Source: Zygnema cylindricum (taxonomy: Eukaryota; Streptophyta; Zygnematophyceae; Zygnematales; Zygnemataceae). Taken from it: DNA of 64,000 nucleotides. Shown here piece by piece: positions 41,293-51,842 of this stretch. The position numbers were made by a program, and so were the translations under genes. The notes below the pieces were generated by a model. That model was given only the letters and a program-made list of their open reading frames with translations, was not told where the DNA came from and searched no databases. The number at the start of each line of letters is the position of its first letter. Position 1 is the stretch's first letter. The stretch is taken from positions 126,001 to 190,000 of the forward strand of contig JBBHKE010002983.1 in assembly GCA_037447655.1 (NCBI GenBank). The letters are read 5' to 3'.

Positions 41293-42801
41293 CTATGTCT
41301 GTTTTGAATCTGCGAGGATATCATCCGAACCTGCAAGAGTATCATCTTCTTGAAAACCAGGATAGTTAGGGAGATGAACGTCATCAGAATTGTCTGACTC
41401 AAATCTGATTCTGACTGACTTTGAGGATTTAAAGGGATCTACTGACTTCCCTTCATCCATAGCTACCAGATGCTTTACTAAAATTATATCTTCTCTCTTT
41501 AGATCATACACTCTATACCCTTTTACATCCTCATCATATCCTAGCAAGTATCCGGGTTTCCCTTTAGGATCTAGTTTCCAGTTTGATTTATCTGTATCTA
41601 AACTGAAGACTTTACTGCCGAAAACCTTTAAGTGAGATAGATCTGGTTTTCGGCCGGTCCATTTCTCATATGGAGTTTGGCCTTTCACCGCCGAAGTTAG
41701 AACTCTGTTTCTCAAATAATTAGCACAATTCATAGCTTCTGCCCAAAATCTTTTTCCTATCCTTTTATCTGACAACCTACTCCGGGCACTATCATTTAGT
41801 GTCCTATTCAATCTCTCGGCAACACCATTCTGTTTCGGGTTTTCTGGAACTGTCTTTTGATGTTGAACACCATCCTCCCTTAAAAACTCCTCAAACTGAT
41901 TGAAGGTATATTCCCCTCGATTGTCACTTCTTACTCTCTTTATTGAGGTCTCGTGAAGTTTCTCAACCCATGCCTTATATTGTTTGAAATACTCTGGAGT
42001 TTCTGATTTATTTTTCAGAAAGTATACCCGGGAGCACCAAGACCAATCATCAGTAATGGTTAGCATAAATCTTTTGCCTCCGGGTGATGGCACTCTCGCC
42101 GGTCCCCAAATGTCCGTGTGTACAAAATCAAGAACTTTTTCTCCTTTATAAGTTGCTTCCTTTGGGAATGGTAATCTGTGTGCTTTACCTTGAGCATACC
42201 CACTGCAATCACTCACATTATCATTTTCCCCAAAGCGTATCCATTCAACTACTCCCAATTTTTTCATATATTTAAACTTTTCTAGATTCACATGCCCAAG
42301 TCTCTTATGCCACAACACAATATCATTGATACCAGCATAGTAAAGTTTGAGTTCTTCATTACTTAAAGCAAGCCTGAACATTCCTTGGCTACCTTTCTCA
42401 GCAGTGAAATACACATCTTCCTCAAAGCTAGCTGTAAAGACTCGTTTTCTGGTGCTAGTTTCAAATCCTTTATCATCTAATACAGACGTAGAGATAAGAT
42501 TTATTTTTAACTCCGGAATAAACAATACATCGGAGAACGTAACTATTGAGGTTTTTCCCTCCACTACGACTTTCAGATCTACGAATCCTACATAAGTAGA
42601 GGTCACTACCCTCCCATCCCCATATTCAATCTCTACAGTAGGGATCTTTCTCAGCTTAGTAAACAGATGCTTATCTTTGCACATGTGCATGGATGCACCT
42701 GAATCCACAATCCAGCCTCCTTCACCTTTCAGTCCACCGAAAACACATTTCTGCTTTCGTGGAATTTCGACTTTTGTTTTTGCCTCCAACTCCTCATCCA
42801 A
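41293..42801 (-). CDS. Copia 1 protease and integrase segment (open frame)
   Basis: A 502-codon open stretch of the polyprotein; the first codon is internal. It contains the aspartic protease motif WIVDSGASMHMC, the GAG-pre-integrase zinc region (HKRLGHVNLEKFKYMKKLGV, DCSGYAQGKAHRLPFP) and the integrase core with Asp in HTDIWGPA, Asp in RSDNRGEYT and Glu in PKQNGVAERLNRT. The usual second Cys of the HHCC finger is Tyr (CSGY). The integrase C-terminal part (KVFSLDTDKSNWKLDPKGKP, GYLLGYDEDVKGYRVYDLKR) is present. A shift or stop near 41290 separates it from the RT region. Confidence 0.85.
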   Translation of the reverse strand: MDEELEAKTKVEIPRKQKCVFGGLKGEGGWIVDSGASMHMCKDKHLFTKLRKIPTVEIEYGDGRVVTSTYVGFVDLKVVVEGKTSIVTFSDVLFIPELKINLISTSVLDDKGFETSTRKRVFTASFEEDVYFTAEKGSQGMFRLALSNEELKLYYAGINDIVLWHKRLGHVNLEKFKYMKKLGVVEWIRFGENDNVSDCSGYAQGKAHRLPFPKEATYKGEKVLDFVHTDIWGPARVPSPGGKRFMLTITDDWSWCSRVYFLKNKSETPEYFKQYKAWVEKLHETSIKRVRSDNRGEYTFNQFEEFLREDGVQHQKTVPENPKQNGVAERLNRTLNDSARSRLSDKRIGKRFWAEAMNCANYLRNRVLTSAVKGQTPYEKWTGRKPDLSHLKVFGSKVFSLDTDKSNWKLDPKGKPGYLLGYDEDVKGYRVYDLKREDIILVKHLVAMDEGKSVDPFKSSKSVRIRFESDNSDDVHLPNYPGFQEDDTLAGSDDILADSKQT

Positions 42802-42819
42802 GAGAAGTTCGTCGTCCTC

Positions 42820-43844
42820 CTAATCGCATTCCTCCTCGAGTACTTGTGTGACAAGTGCCTTTTTCTTCCCTTGTGTTAGACCCCCAATCTGCCCCTCCTT
42901 TATCCGAAGCTCGGTCAGTTTGGTACATTCTGCCATGTAATGCCCGGGTTTGTTACTGAAATGACAAAGCCCCTTTGATCCCTTTGTTCCGGATTCATCG
43001 GATTGATTTTTTAGGTCTTCCCCTCCATGGCTTCTAAGGGGTTTCCGTGAATCTTTGTTTCTCCAACTTGCTCCAGCCGCCAAGGCTTGTCCATTCTTAA
43101 TCCCCTCTGGTTTCCGATTGTATTCTCTCGGACGAGAATCATACCAACTACTGAATTCCATATCCACCTGGAGTCCGGTAGATCTTGTACCCGGTTTACA
43201 AAGTTTTCATACTCATCGGGTAATTTTATGAGTAAGCAGTGTACCTTTGCCTTCTCGGTTTCCACTTTACCGGCACACTCTAACTCCATGAAGAGTATAG
43301 CCTGCTCATTGCAGAAATCGAGCATCTTCTCTCATTTGTGAAAGTATCCATTGTTCCTTTGGTCGGCTAGCTTATGTTCCTGAATAGTACCGCTACGGTA
43401 CATCTCTATAAGCGCATCCCACAGATCGGATGCCCTTTCCACCTGCAAATGAGGACCTGCGAGTCCTTGTGTGAGATGACGGAGGACAAAATGCTTCGCT
43501 GCCATGTTGTTGTAGACCCAGATATCGATATCATTCTCCTCATTCCTCGAAATAAGAGACATGAAAGTAGATCTGGTTGCTATAGGTGTGGATTTCTCTT
43601 TTTCTTTCCCTTTTTCCATCACGATGCTTTCTGCGTCTTCTGATTCCTTTAATGACAGTGGATTTGGTTTCCTACCAAATCTGCTTCCTCCAAACCCTGG
43701 AGGAATAGCAAGACCGGATGGGCGATTCACTCGCCCACTCAGTATTCCCCAAAATCTTTTCTCACATAGGGCTCCCATCATCATACTCTCCTAGTAGATG
43801 AACCCAATCCCATTGTATATGGGCACCCTAGAGGGTGGGCCCAT
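42820..43844 (-). pseudogene. Copia 1 gag, disrupted
   Basis: Starts at the ATG (43844) inside the primer site: MGPPSRVPIYNG, then a TAG where copia 2 has Trp in FIYWE. After that GALCEKRFWGILSGRVNRPS, the capsid-like region WVYNNMAAKHFVLRHLTQGL and RASDLWDALIEMYRSGTIQE. A break near 43330 is followed by LDFCNEQAILFMELECAGKV, another frame change near 43090, and a zinc knuckle LCHFSNKPGHYMAEC in which the second Cys is Ser. The nucleocapsid role is inferred from position and family. Confidence 0.8.
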
Positions 43845-43848
43845 AACC
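43834..43848 (-). other. Primer-binding site for a cleaved initiator tRNA-Met (copia 1)
   Basis: Directly after the 5' LTR the minus strand reads GGTTATGGGCCCACC. Its complement GGTGGGCCCATAACC matches the anticodon stem-loop of plant initiator tRNA-Met, not the 3' acceptor end. Drosophila copia is known to use an internally cleaved tRNA-iMet half in this way. The ATG within the site is the gag start. Confidence 0.85.
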
Positions 43849-44840
43849 TGCAACTCTGAGACCTACATAGGTACTCAGAGTAGGCAGCTTGCTAGAAGCC
43901 TCTAGGATAACCTCAGTTCTTTAAGCTTTGTCTGAATATTGATGCCACCTTGACAGAATACAGACTAACCAAACTACACCCCTTGGAAAGGCTGACTCCC
44001 CTGAATCTGCCACAAAAGTATCCTTGAATTTGCTCCCCTGAGCAGTTAATTATCAATTGTCAAAGATGACCTTTTTATACAAGAGCTCTCTAAGAGAGAG
44101 GTGGCTACCTCTAATTTTCCAAGTCCTAAACCCCTCTCTAAAGTCCCTCCTACTGATGTATGGAGCCAATCAATTGAGTGTACACTAGAGAAAGGTACTT
44201 GGTCCGAAGTACTTTCTGTACGGCCAATGTATGACATGGCCAGAAAGACGACGCGTGCCATATCCCGGTTCGCCATAGTGTATCTTGGAGATGCCGTTAT
44301 CCAACGCCATGCTGCCACGTGTCACTTGTTGTGGTTATGACCGCAAACCGCCAAATCAACCATTCCGCGATGCCGACTTCTTTCTGCGTCGTTAGATTGA
44401 TGTCGACCTTTATTTATAACCGTTTAAAATATAAGTACTCTATTTCCGGTGTAATTCTATTTTAACTGTGTCTGTGTGATTGTGGTCCGTTTGTTAGTAA
44501 AATCGAACTTCTCTATTTCGTCATCTTTAAGTAGTTATTGTAACCTATATACTTCAGCATTGGTCTTAGACTATAGGGCAATACTAACGGCTACTTTTAC
44601 AGATGGTAGGTACCAGGATAAAATCCTGGGTCCGTCAATCCTTTTGGTAAGTTTGCCAAGGATCTGCCTTTTGACTCTAGAAGGAGCATACGCAGCCATG
44701 GCTCTAGCTTCCTCTCCAGCCTTCAGTGACTACGACACGTATGGGGGCTAGAGAGATAAGTAAGAAGCAGGCTGCCTCTGCTTTTTCTTGCTCCTACTTA
44801 AATCATTTAAATAACCTTGGAAATACCTTTAATTTCAACA
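43849..44840 (-). repeat. 5' LTR of copia 1
   Basis: 992 bp, the partner of 39083-40074, with the same TG...CA ends and a minus-strand TATA box at about 44072-44079. It contains U3/R/U5; transcription of the element runs leftward from here. Confidence 0.9.
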
Positions 44841-44845
44841 GGCCC

Positions 44846-45312
44846 TATCTCCCGGGTCTTCTTTACCGCTGCCTTAAATATTGGTCTTCAAAAAGTCGAA
44901 ATGACAAGCCATTGGCAAATAAAGCCTTTGCCCATGCTGCATCCACCTCCTTCTTGTTATGCTTATTATATAGATTTGTATTTTTCGACTGAACAACTTG
45001 TACCTTGGTACTTTGGCATGATCCAGGACATTTAGTGAGCTCATCCAAATCGGATATGACACGTTTCTGAGAGCCATGAGAAGATTTTGTGGTTTCAGAT
45101 GTGTTTAACTCCGCCTTCACCTCATCGGGACATAGAATGCAAGCTCTATTGCCGCCATTTTTCACATTACCAAGCATGTGGTTTTTAATTCTAGTTGCTT
45201 GACCATTGTATTCGAAATTGCAGTATAGACAGATACATTTTCTGTAAATCCCAAGCAGCTCTCCGTCTGGAGCCTTGACATGCTCCCACTGGATTCCTCG
45301 TGGCCTAGGCAT
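44846..45312 (-). pseudogene. hAT transposase N-terminus with BED zinc finger
   Basis: The ATG at 45312 begins MPRPRGIQWEHVKAPDGELL. The BED finger ligands follow: CICLYCNFEYNGQATRIKNH, then ACILCPDEVKAELN. After a Ser/Thr-rich linker comes WAKALFANGLSFRLFEDQY, the usual start of the region linking to DUF659. A frameshift near 44870 and then the copia insertion interrupt it; the gene resumes at 39075. Confidence 0.85.
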
Positions 45313-45474
45313 GGATGCTTCTGGCAAAGTTCTTGGAACCTTAAACGGTGGCTTTAATGACAGATTAAATGGAGGAATTTATGACGTCTCCAATGGCAGT
45401 TTTTTTATGAAGGAGTGGAGGAATATTCGAGCGCGAAAATAAAGCAATGTCTTTTTTTTTAAATGTTTGGACAA

Positions 45475-45790
45475 TTTTCCGTACATTTTGAGACATACGA
45501 ATTTTACGAAATTTACGAAACTAGCGAATACTACGTAGTTTTCGAAAAAAAAGTCCAAATTCGTACGAATTGGACATCTATGCTTTCATACAATTTCGTA
45601 CATTTCTTATATATTTCTGTACTTTTTAAGATTTTTAAGGATTTTCTAAGATTATGCTTTTTATACGCTTCTGTACATTGTCGTACAGCGAAATTTACAC
45701 GAATTTTCGAAAAGTATGAAAAAGACGAATACTACGTAGTTTTCGTAAAAAAACTGAAGGTGTACGAATTGGACATCGCCGGTTCAGTCT
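45475..45790. repeat. Duplicated block in hAT 5' subterminal region
   Basis: A block around GAATACTACGTAGTTTTCG and ACGAATTGGACATC occurs twice (about 45475-45585 and 45675-45780), about 200 bp apart, with GTACATT/CGTACA motifs throughout. It lies upstream of the hAT transposase start and may be an upstream regulatory or binding region. Confidence 0.6.
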
Positions 45791-46748
45791 TTTCGGTTCG
45801 TCTTATCGTTGTTTTTTTTAAGTTTGATTCTCGAATTTTACAATTTTTTTTTTTGTTTCAGTAGTATAGTTTTAGAACTATAAAGTATTATTTTAGATTT
45901 GTCTACGTTTACATGCTACGCTGTCTGTAATAATGATCAGTTAAATAGATACGAAACAGATTGCTATACGTGGCATGTCACGCTATATAATGTGAATAAT
46001 GTAATAATGTATATTATAAGTGTTGACCTTGATCAGACATTTCGAGTAACTAGGAAGATTCCTAGGACCACGTGCACCGGATCAGATTAACAAGATTCGC
46101 AGAAGCGACGAACTTGATAAGTCACAGAGGTAGAAATAAACAGAGATGAAGGTGGGAAGAGTAAGGGCATTCACATGTAGCAAGGCATAAATTAGATAGA
46201 CATTCAGCAAGTAGATTCCATTATAATAGGAAAGAATACAAATGTAATGAAAGGACGATGTCCAGTAATAAGCTGATTTTGAATGCTAAAACTGCCAAGC
46301 TTAATTTGTCTGTGAATGATAAATCCTAACTCTTGTCCTATGCTATTTATCCTAATGCAAACAAAAGCAACTAAGTGGCGGTCGTATGATCAAGTGCCAC
46401 GTGTACAATTCTTTTGACAATAATGCATCGTGAAAACGTCAGCACGTCTGCGTAGCACCAGATTTAATGTTGCCGCTATGAAATCGCTAATGATGCTGTG
46501 ACGATGCGATTTCGTAGTACCAATGAAATCGCGTGAACCGCTGTACAAAATAATCGCCTAGAATCGCACTAAAAACAATAATAAGGTACTATAGTATGCG
46601 TACTATATATTTTTAAAGTTATCGCCGATATGGAATTTGTTGGTTTCGAACCGATATATCGAGAAATCTGACCGTTCGATAACCGATAAATATCGATATC
46701 GGTGTTATCACAATAAATTTTTCCGATACACAACACTAGTATTTACTA

Positions 46749-46786
46749 CACCGTGAATCGCTATTAGCGTCTAGAAATAGATAGCA
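46749..46786 (+). mobile_element. Single pogo-like terminus beside the hAT TSD
   Basis: TA then CACCGTGAATCGCTATTAGC, 11 bp after the hAT terminus. No matching opposite end was found within the next few hundred bases, so it is a truncated element. The hAT may have landed at the edge of an older pogo-like element. Confidence 0.5.
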
Positions 46787-47118
46787 TCAGAGGTCGCAAA
46801 AGTCAACAAAAATCATACCCGAAACCGATCGTTTTTTTTTTCAAAATCTAAGTAACTGACGCTTGACCGAGTTTTGTCACGCTCCAAAATTGTTAACCGT
46901 TAACTGACCGTAGTTTACGAAAAAAAAATTAACCGAAACTCAATTTGTACTGACTAACGTTGCCCGCCTGTAACCGAAAAGGTACAAAATTACAACACTC
47001 ATTGTTATTAACGTTAAGCATTTATTACACCTCAAATCGTAATCATCGTAAATAAATAATTAATGTTATCCATTCCAATGTAGATTTTTTCGTTTTTTCA
47101 AAACAAAGTTGTACCCTA

Positions 47119-47665
47119 CACCGCCAATCGTTATTAGCGTATAAGTTTTTTTAGCGTATAAAATTAATTATCGTGGTGTACGCTATTTAAGAATTTGAAT
47201 ATTTTGGAAAATGTCATACATTCTAATTGTTTGGTTATGGTAATTTGGATCTTTGAAAAAAAAATGTCGGTCGCAAACATGCTTACACTTATATAGGTCT
47301 CCGTACAAAATGTGACAAATCGTACCCAAATCGTACACAAATCGTACATTCACAAAGTCGAAACGCGGTTGCAGACGAATATGTGCTAGCGGGATTTTTT
47401 ACGGCCTGGTTTTTTTTCCTTTTTAGAACGCACATTCTCATGCGTCTGCGGTTACTAAAACTAATTTATTGTACATTTTAACTTAAAAAGGTACATTTAT
47501 GTACGGTGTGACACTGACCGTACACCACTCTATTTAAGAGACAACGTACTGAAAATAACCCTAAATAGAATAAAGAAAAAAATAGAATGAACCACACTAA
47601 TGGAGAATAAAAAAAAAAAAGCGGGACGGAATTAGCGTACACAACGCTAATAACGATTGGCGGTG
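47119..47665. mobile_element. 547-bp TA-flanked MITE (CACCGCC family)
   Basis: Termini CACCGCCAATCGTTATTAGC on the left and, reversed, on the right (20 of 20), with TA flanks. It is very similar along its length to 35935-36472. It is the cleaner of the two copies and useful as a family reference. Non-coding. Confidence 0.88.
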
Positions 47666-47733
47666 TAGTTTATCAATAACTCTAATTTAGGTTTTTTGTT
47701 TGTAATAATTATCAGCTTTACAGAATATGATAA

Positions 47734-47949
47734 ACGTACAATTTCACGTCATACTTATCCGATTTCTTAGGTACACATACAAAATCTTACAAGCGTACAA
47801 TTTCACGTCATTATGACGTTTCCACTACGCGGTTTGTGAAAACGTACAATTTCACGTCATAGTTATCCGATTTTTAGGTACACATACAAAATTTGACAAA
47901 CGTACAATTTCACGTCATTATGACGTTTGCACTACGCGGTTTGTGAAAA
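47734..47949. repeat. 108-bp tandem duplication
   Basis: Two adjacent units starting ACGTACAATTTCACGTCATA at 47734 and 47842. Each unit itself contains the motif CGTACAATTTCACGTCAT twice and a TCATTATGACGT palindrome. No gene overlaps. Confidence 0.85.
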
Positions 47950-49881
47950 CGTAGTTTGCACATGATGTACAGCTTGACAAGAATATTTTTTCTTTTTTGT
48001 ACTCGAGAAAATACAGTTATGTATGTTGATAAGGTGCAACCTTACAACAACCCTGAGCTTATTATGCCACTAACTTGTTAGTGCAAGATTCTAGATTCAA
48101 TAACTTAATTCACATGTCTAAGCAAAAAGCTGAAAATCTTAAAAAGCTCTCATCAGAACGGTTAATTTGATGATACTTATCAGGCGAACACATTTTGACA
48201 TCCCTATTATCGACAGTAACTTGGACAATGCGTCAACTTAAGGGCTTGACGAGTCTTTCATGAATGTAAGGTACTTTTTTGATGTGAAGATTTCGCTCGT
48301 CGCTTACATTGCCTGGTATGTTTTTTGGCTTCCATTACGTAGGATTGCACATGATTTCCCTACTATCGAATATCAACTATCAAGTCATCTACTCTGCCAC
48401 ACTTCTCCGGATTTTTGTTTTTTTCCAGTAGAAACCACATAATATCACAATTTGATCGCCAATTAACCTTGACAAAAACGATTTCATTCATATTTCCATC
48501 GATATATGAAATGCCTAAGCTCCGAAAACGCAAATCGCCAAACATTGCAATAACTTCTCTGGAAAGCGTTGATACTAATTGGAATCTGTATATAAATCAA
48601 ATTCCAAATTCTTTTGCATATTTACACAGAAATCTCCCTAAATTTGCACCACGCTCTTGCGCTTTTCATGAGACCAAAACGATGAAAACTATTAGACACC
48701 CATTCTTAAAGACCATTTCTGGCCATCTCGAACAACCTTTGAAACACTCCTAATTTCTCCAATTCTCTAACATACACCAGCCATTCCACCTAGACTAAAA
48801 TACACGAGAAAACCTCCTTTTTGCCACAAAAATGAGATCCATTTTGTCTACCGGATGAAATCATCCATCCATGTCTCAAAAGCATCACAAAAATAGACAA
48901 ATGTCTTTTGATCGATCCTCAGTCCATGGGAGAGGACGTCATTCTTATCTAGGCATTCACAGATTGATGCAAATTTCTACTAAAACATCGCATCAAAAGA
49001 TGGTTTTTGAATACTATCATACCCAAATCCTCTCATTGCATCTCTGCTATGATATCACCCAATCGTTTCCTGCTGTCACCAATGCTTGGGAAGTTATAAC
49101 TTCCAACACTCCTTACACTTATGCAGCATCATAGCTAACAAAATGGAATCTAAGTTCTGAACATATTGTCTAGAGCGAATACTAACACGCAGATGTGGAA
49201 CATGTACAAACCGTCTCCTAATGCAACCCTGAAGAGACGAAAGCACAAAAGGACCGTCCCATTAAGTAAACAATAAGCAAAGTCGTATTATACACTTGGT
49301 TACTTGTCAAAAATGTCCTGAATGGGCAGCAGGTCGACAAAAGGGAGGAAAGAGAAAAAACGCAGCCATCGGTCCTAAATATATCTCAACCACACAACTA
49401 TCAATTATCCTTTTTGCTTTTAGAGAACCAACTCAACGAGCTATAATATTTGCAAGGTCAAGGAATATGACACGAATAACCTTGCCATCAACAACAATCA
49501 ATGTTAGAGAAACTGATCATTCTGCATTCTTTTACAAGAATTAGAGTACCTCTCATCGTTTGACATCATCTCAACCCAATGTAAGTTATGACATTTCCAA
49601 ACTTTCCCTGCATATCGGCTAATTTCGTCTGCTTCCAATCTCTCCAGTTCCTATAGGTAGATCTTAATGTGTGGCTTATAGTTCACTGCGGCTTAGAAAA
49701 GAAAATAAACTTTTGTAGCCTTAATGGAAAGACATTAACAATAGGCTTTGCCTGGTCACCTGTTAGTGTCTTTTGGCTTTCTGTAAATGATACAATTGAC
49801 TGTGACATACTAACAGTAGAACCCAGAAACGGCTGTAAGGAAAACATAAAACTGAATGCCAAAATCTTAAACAAAAAGCTA
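47950..49881. other. AT-rich DNA, no gene recognised
   Basis: 1.9 kb of AT-rich sequence with scattered short frames (longest 112 codons at 48415-48753 on +) lacking known motifs. I see no element ends or structural RNA here. Confidence 0.5.
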
Positions 49882-50094
49882 CACCGCGAATCGTTATTAG
49901 TGTCAAAGTTTAAATAGCGCAAAAAAAAATTAGTGTTATTGATTCTAATTTAGTGCGAGAAACGTGGCAGATTATGGTCCACTTCCTTAGCGTTGCTAAT
50001 TTAATTTCGAAAATCATGTATACTAATTGCGGAAAAAAAATAAAATTTTAAGAACCCAAATTAGTGACTTTGACACTAATAACGATTCACTGTG
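49882..50094. mobile_element. 213-bp TA-flanked MITE (TTAGTGTCAAAG subfamily)
   Basis: Left terminus CACCGCGAATCGTTATTAGT and reversed right terminus CACAGTGAATCGTTATTAGT, both continuing GTCAAAG: inverted repeats of ~27 bp with two mismatches. TA on both sides. AT-rich interior. Confidence 0.8.
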
Positions 50095-50690
50095 TAGTAG
50101 AAGGGAGAAAGAGAGAGAGGCGCTTTCATGGACTTCGCGTTTGAGAAATGGCGTCTGTTGGTCGAGACCCCTCCACGGCCCGTGTACGGAAAAAGTGCAC
50201 GGAAAAAAGTCTCGCACAGGCTGGAAACGTGCAACGTGCAGTGGGTTTTTTTTTGGTACTTCGGGCACAAAAATTGTCAAAGACCTCCGACACGTGCGAC
50301 AAAGTCTAACCATTCGCTCACTTCATTGAACTTCATTTATAATCACCTTGCGAGGTGATTTTATATTAAGTTTAAAGATTGAGCTGGAAGGACGCAAAAG
50401 TGGGTCGAAACGCGCTAGACGACAAACTGCATCGCGGTAAACGGCAAACTCCAGTACCTATAACCTTTAAAGGTAACGCAACTTGTACGGTTGTAATTTC
50501 AATTTTTTGGTGCGGCTTGTGATTTTCTCGTTTTTTTTAAGCTACGGAGGAAAACGATAGAAAATAACTTTAGTACATGCGAAAGTACCATTATTCTCAA
50601 CCCTTGGATTCTATTTTTGTTTAAGGGAGCAAACGAAAGGTACATTACTGTAGCGGTATACGTTTGTGTACAGTACAGTACACCGCGAAT

Positions 50691-50815
50691 CGTAATTAGA
50701 GTAATGAAAAAATTAGAGTAAAAATAGTAAAAAAAAAAATAGTGTTACTTACTCTAATTTGTGTGATATAACTTTTTCAAAAAGGAATTTTACTCTAATT
50801 TATTTAAGTACTCTA
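50691..50815 (+). mobile_element. One-ended MITE related to 62832-63311
   Basis: TA then CACCGCGAATCGTAATTAGA, followed by ACTCTAATT repeats that match the reversed right end of the element at 62832-63311 for over 100 bp. I could not find the other terminus before the copia LTR at 51843. Confidence 0.6.
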
Positions 50816-51842
50816 TATTGGGTTATGCCGGCGATAATTATCCGCGCTGTAATTATGAACACTAAATTATGTAAACGTACAAAAACCGCCAGTCCGTATA
50901 TTTTGACGTCATTATAACGTTAGTACTATTGAAGAGTTGAATGTCAGTTGCGTCGGGACCACCGTCGAAGGTTACATGTAAACCCTGCGCCGTTACATAA
51001 TTAAAAATCAGCATGTATGAACGGATGAATTACGGATGAATTACGGATATAGGTCGAATGTAAACAACATTTCCCGTTACATTGTTTGATTTTCGTACGG
51101 AAAAGGTACTTTTGAACTCTAATACGGTCGCACTTTGGTGGTTATATTAGAGTCAATTTACTTTAATAAGGTGTTTTAACACTAATAAAGTTGCGATATG
51201 TTGAGTAAGTTACAGAAGACACACAAATTACAATAAAAAATGATCCTAATTTTGTCGCAATTTACAATTATCTTGATGAATCGACGTAACGCCACATATT
51301 ATTTGATGACCACAATTACACGTGGCTAATTTATTAACCGCAAAAACGCCACGGCTGCAAAACAACGATAAAATAACACCATCTGTCTTTTTGGTCTCCC
51401 TTGTAATAAACTTCTGTGCATTCAATAAGCTAAATCATTGTTCACGGATCATTCGTAGAATTTTTTGGCATGGCTCATTCGTAAAAAATTTCTGCGGCAA
51501 CTTTTAAAGATTCTCGCTTCGTTTTTTAGATTTTTAAAAAGGTAAGATTATAAATTTAAAACTAAATATTAAAGTCTAAAAATTGAGCCCACCCTCCTTT
51601 CATAATGGATTGCCTCGTTTTTTTTTACCTGTCACTTTTCTTATTTTCCCATATATATTGCACTCGTGGAAGAAGCTTCAAACAAAAATGACAACACCAC
51701 GGGCCAAGATGTGGGGACTCAGCATACAGTCGTCAACCCGCAGGTTTCCCCCGGAAAAAACAACATTTTACAACCAAAAGGGACGAATAATCCCCCAGAT
51801 GGTCGCAGAGGACCGGGCGATTAGATATAAAAACCACATTCA
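50816..51842. other. No gene recognised
   Basis: About 1 kb of AT-rich sequence. The last 250 bp before the LTR are more balanced in composition and open in several frames, so they could be the target region of copia 2, perhaps coding or an older repeat; I cannot assign it. Confidence 0.45.

Larger units (their letters stand above)
39083..44840 (-). mobile_element. Copia LTR retrotransposon 1, inserted in the hAT transposase gene
   Basis: 5758 bp with two 992-bp LTRs (TG...CA). The flanking pentamers are GACCC and GGCCC (4 of 5). On the minus strand it runs 5' LTR (44840-43849), primer site, gag, protease, integrase, RT/RNase H remnant, polypurine tract (AAATAAAGAGAG before 40074), 3' LTR. 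The order protease-integrase-RT is copia type. Stops, frameshifts and loss of the RT core make it non-autonomous. The two LTRs differ at visible positions, so the insertion is not recent. It interrupts the hAT gene between its BED and DUF659 domains. Confidence 0.92.
36526..46738 (-). mobile_element. hAT transposon with perfect 8-bp TSD, split by a copia insertion
   Basis: Termini TAGTGTTGTGTATCGG (left) and CCGATACACAACACTA (right) are perfect 16-bp inverted repeats. Both sides carry the same octamer GTATTTAC (36518-36525 and 46739-46746), the hAT target size. Total span 10.2 kb; without the copia element (39083-44840) it is ~4.45 kb, normal for hAT. It carries a minus-strand transposase in two pieces: BED finger at 44846-45312 and DUF659/catalytic/dimerisation parts at 37600-39075. 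Subterminal regions contain many ATCGG/CCGAT motifs. The transposase is also frameshifted, so this copy is dead. Confidence 0.92.

Noticed and set aside
46784-46970. Possible second hAT MITE (CAGAGGTCGCAA...)
   Set aside because: The opposite end is only weakly similar and the flanking octamers do not match.
48415-48753. 112-codon open frame on +
   Set aside because: AT-rich chance frame with no homology pattern, splice context or conserved motif.
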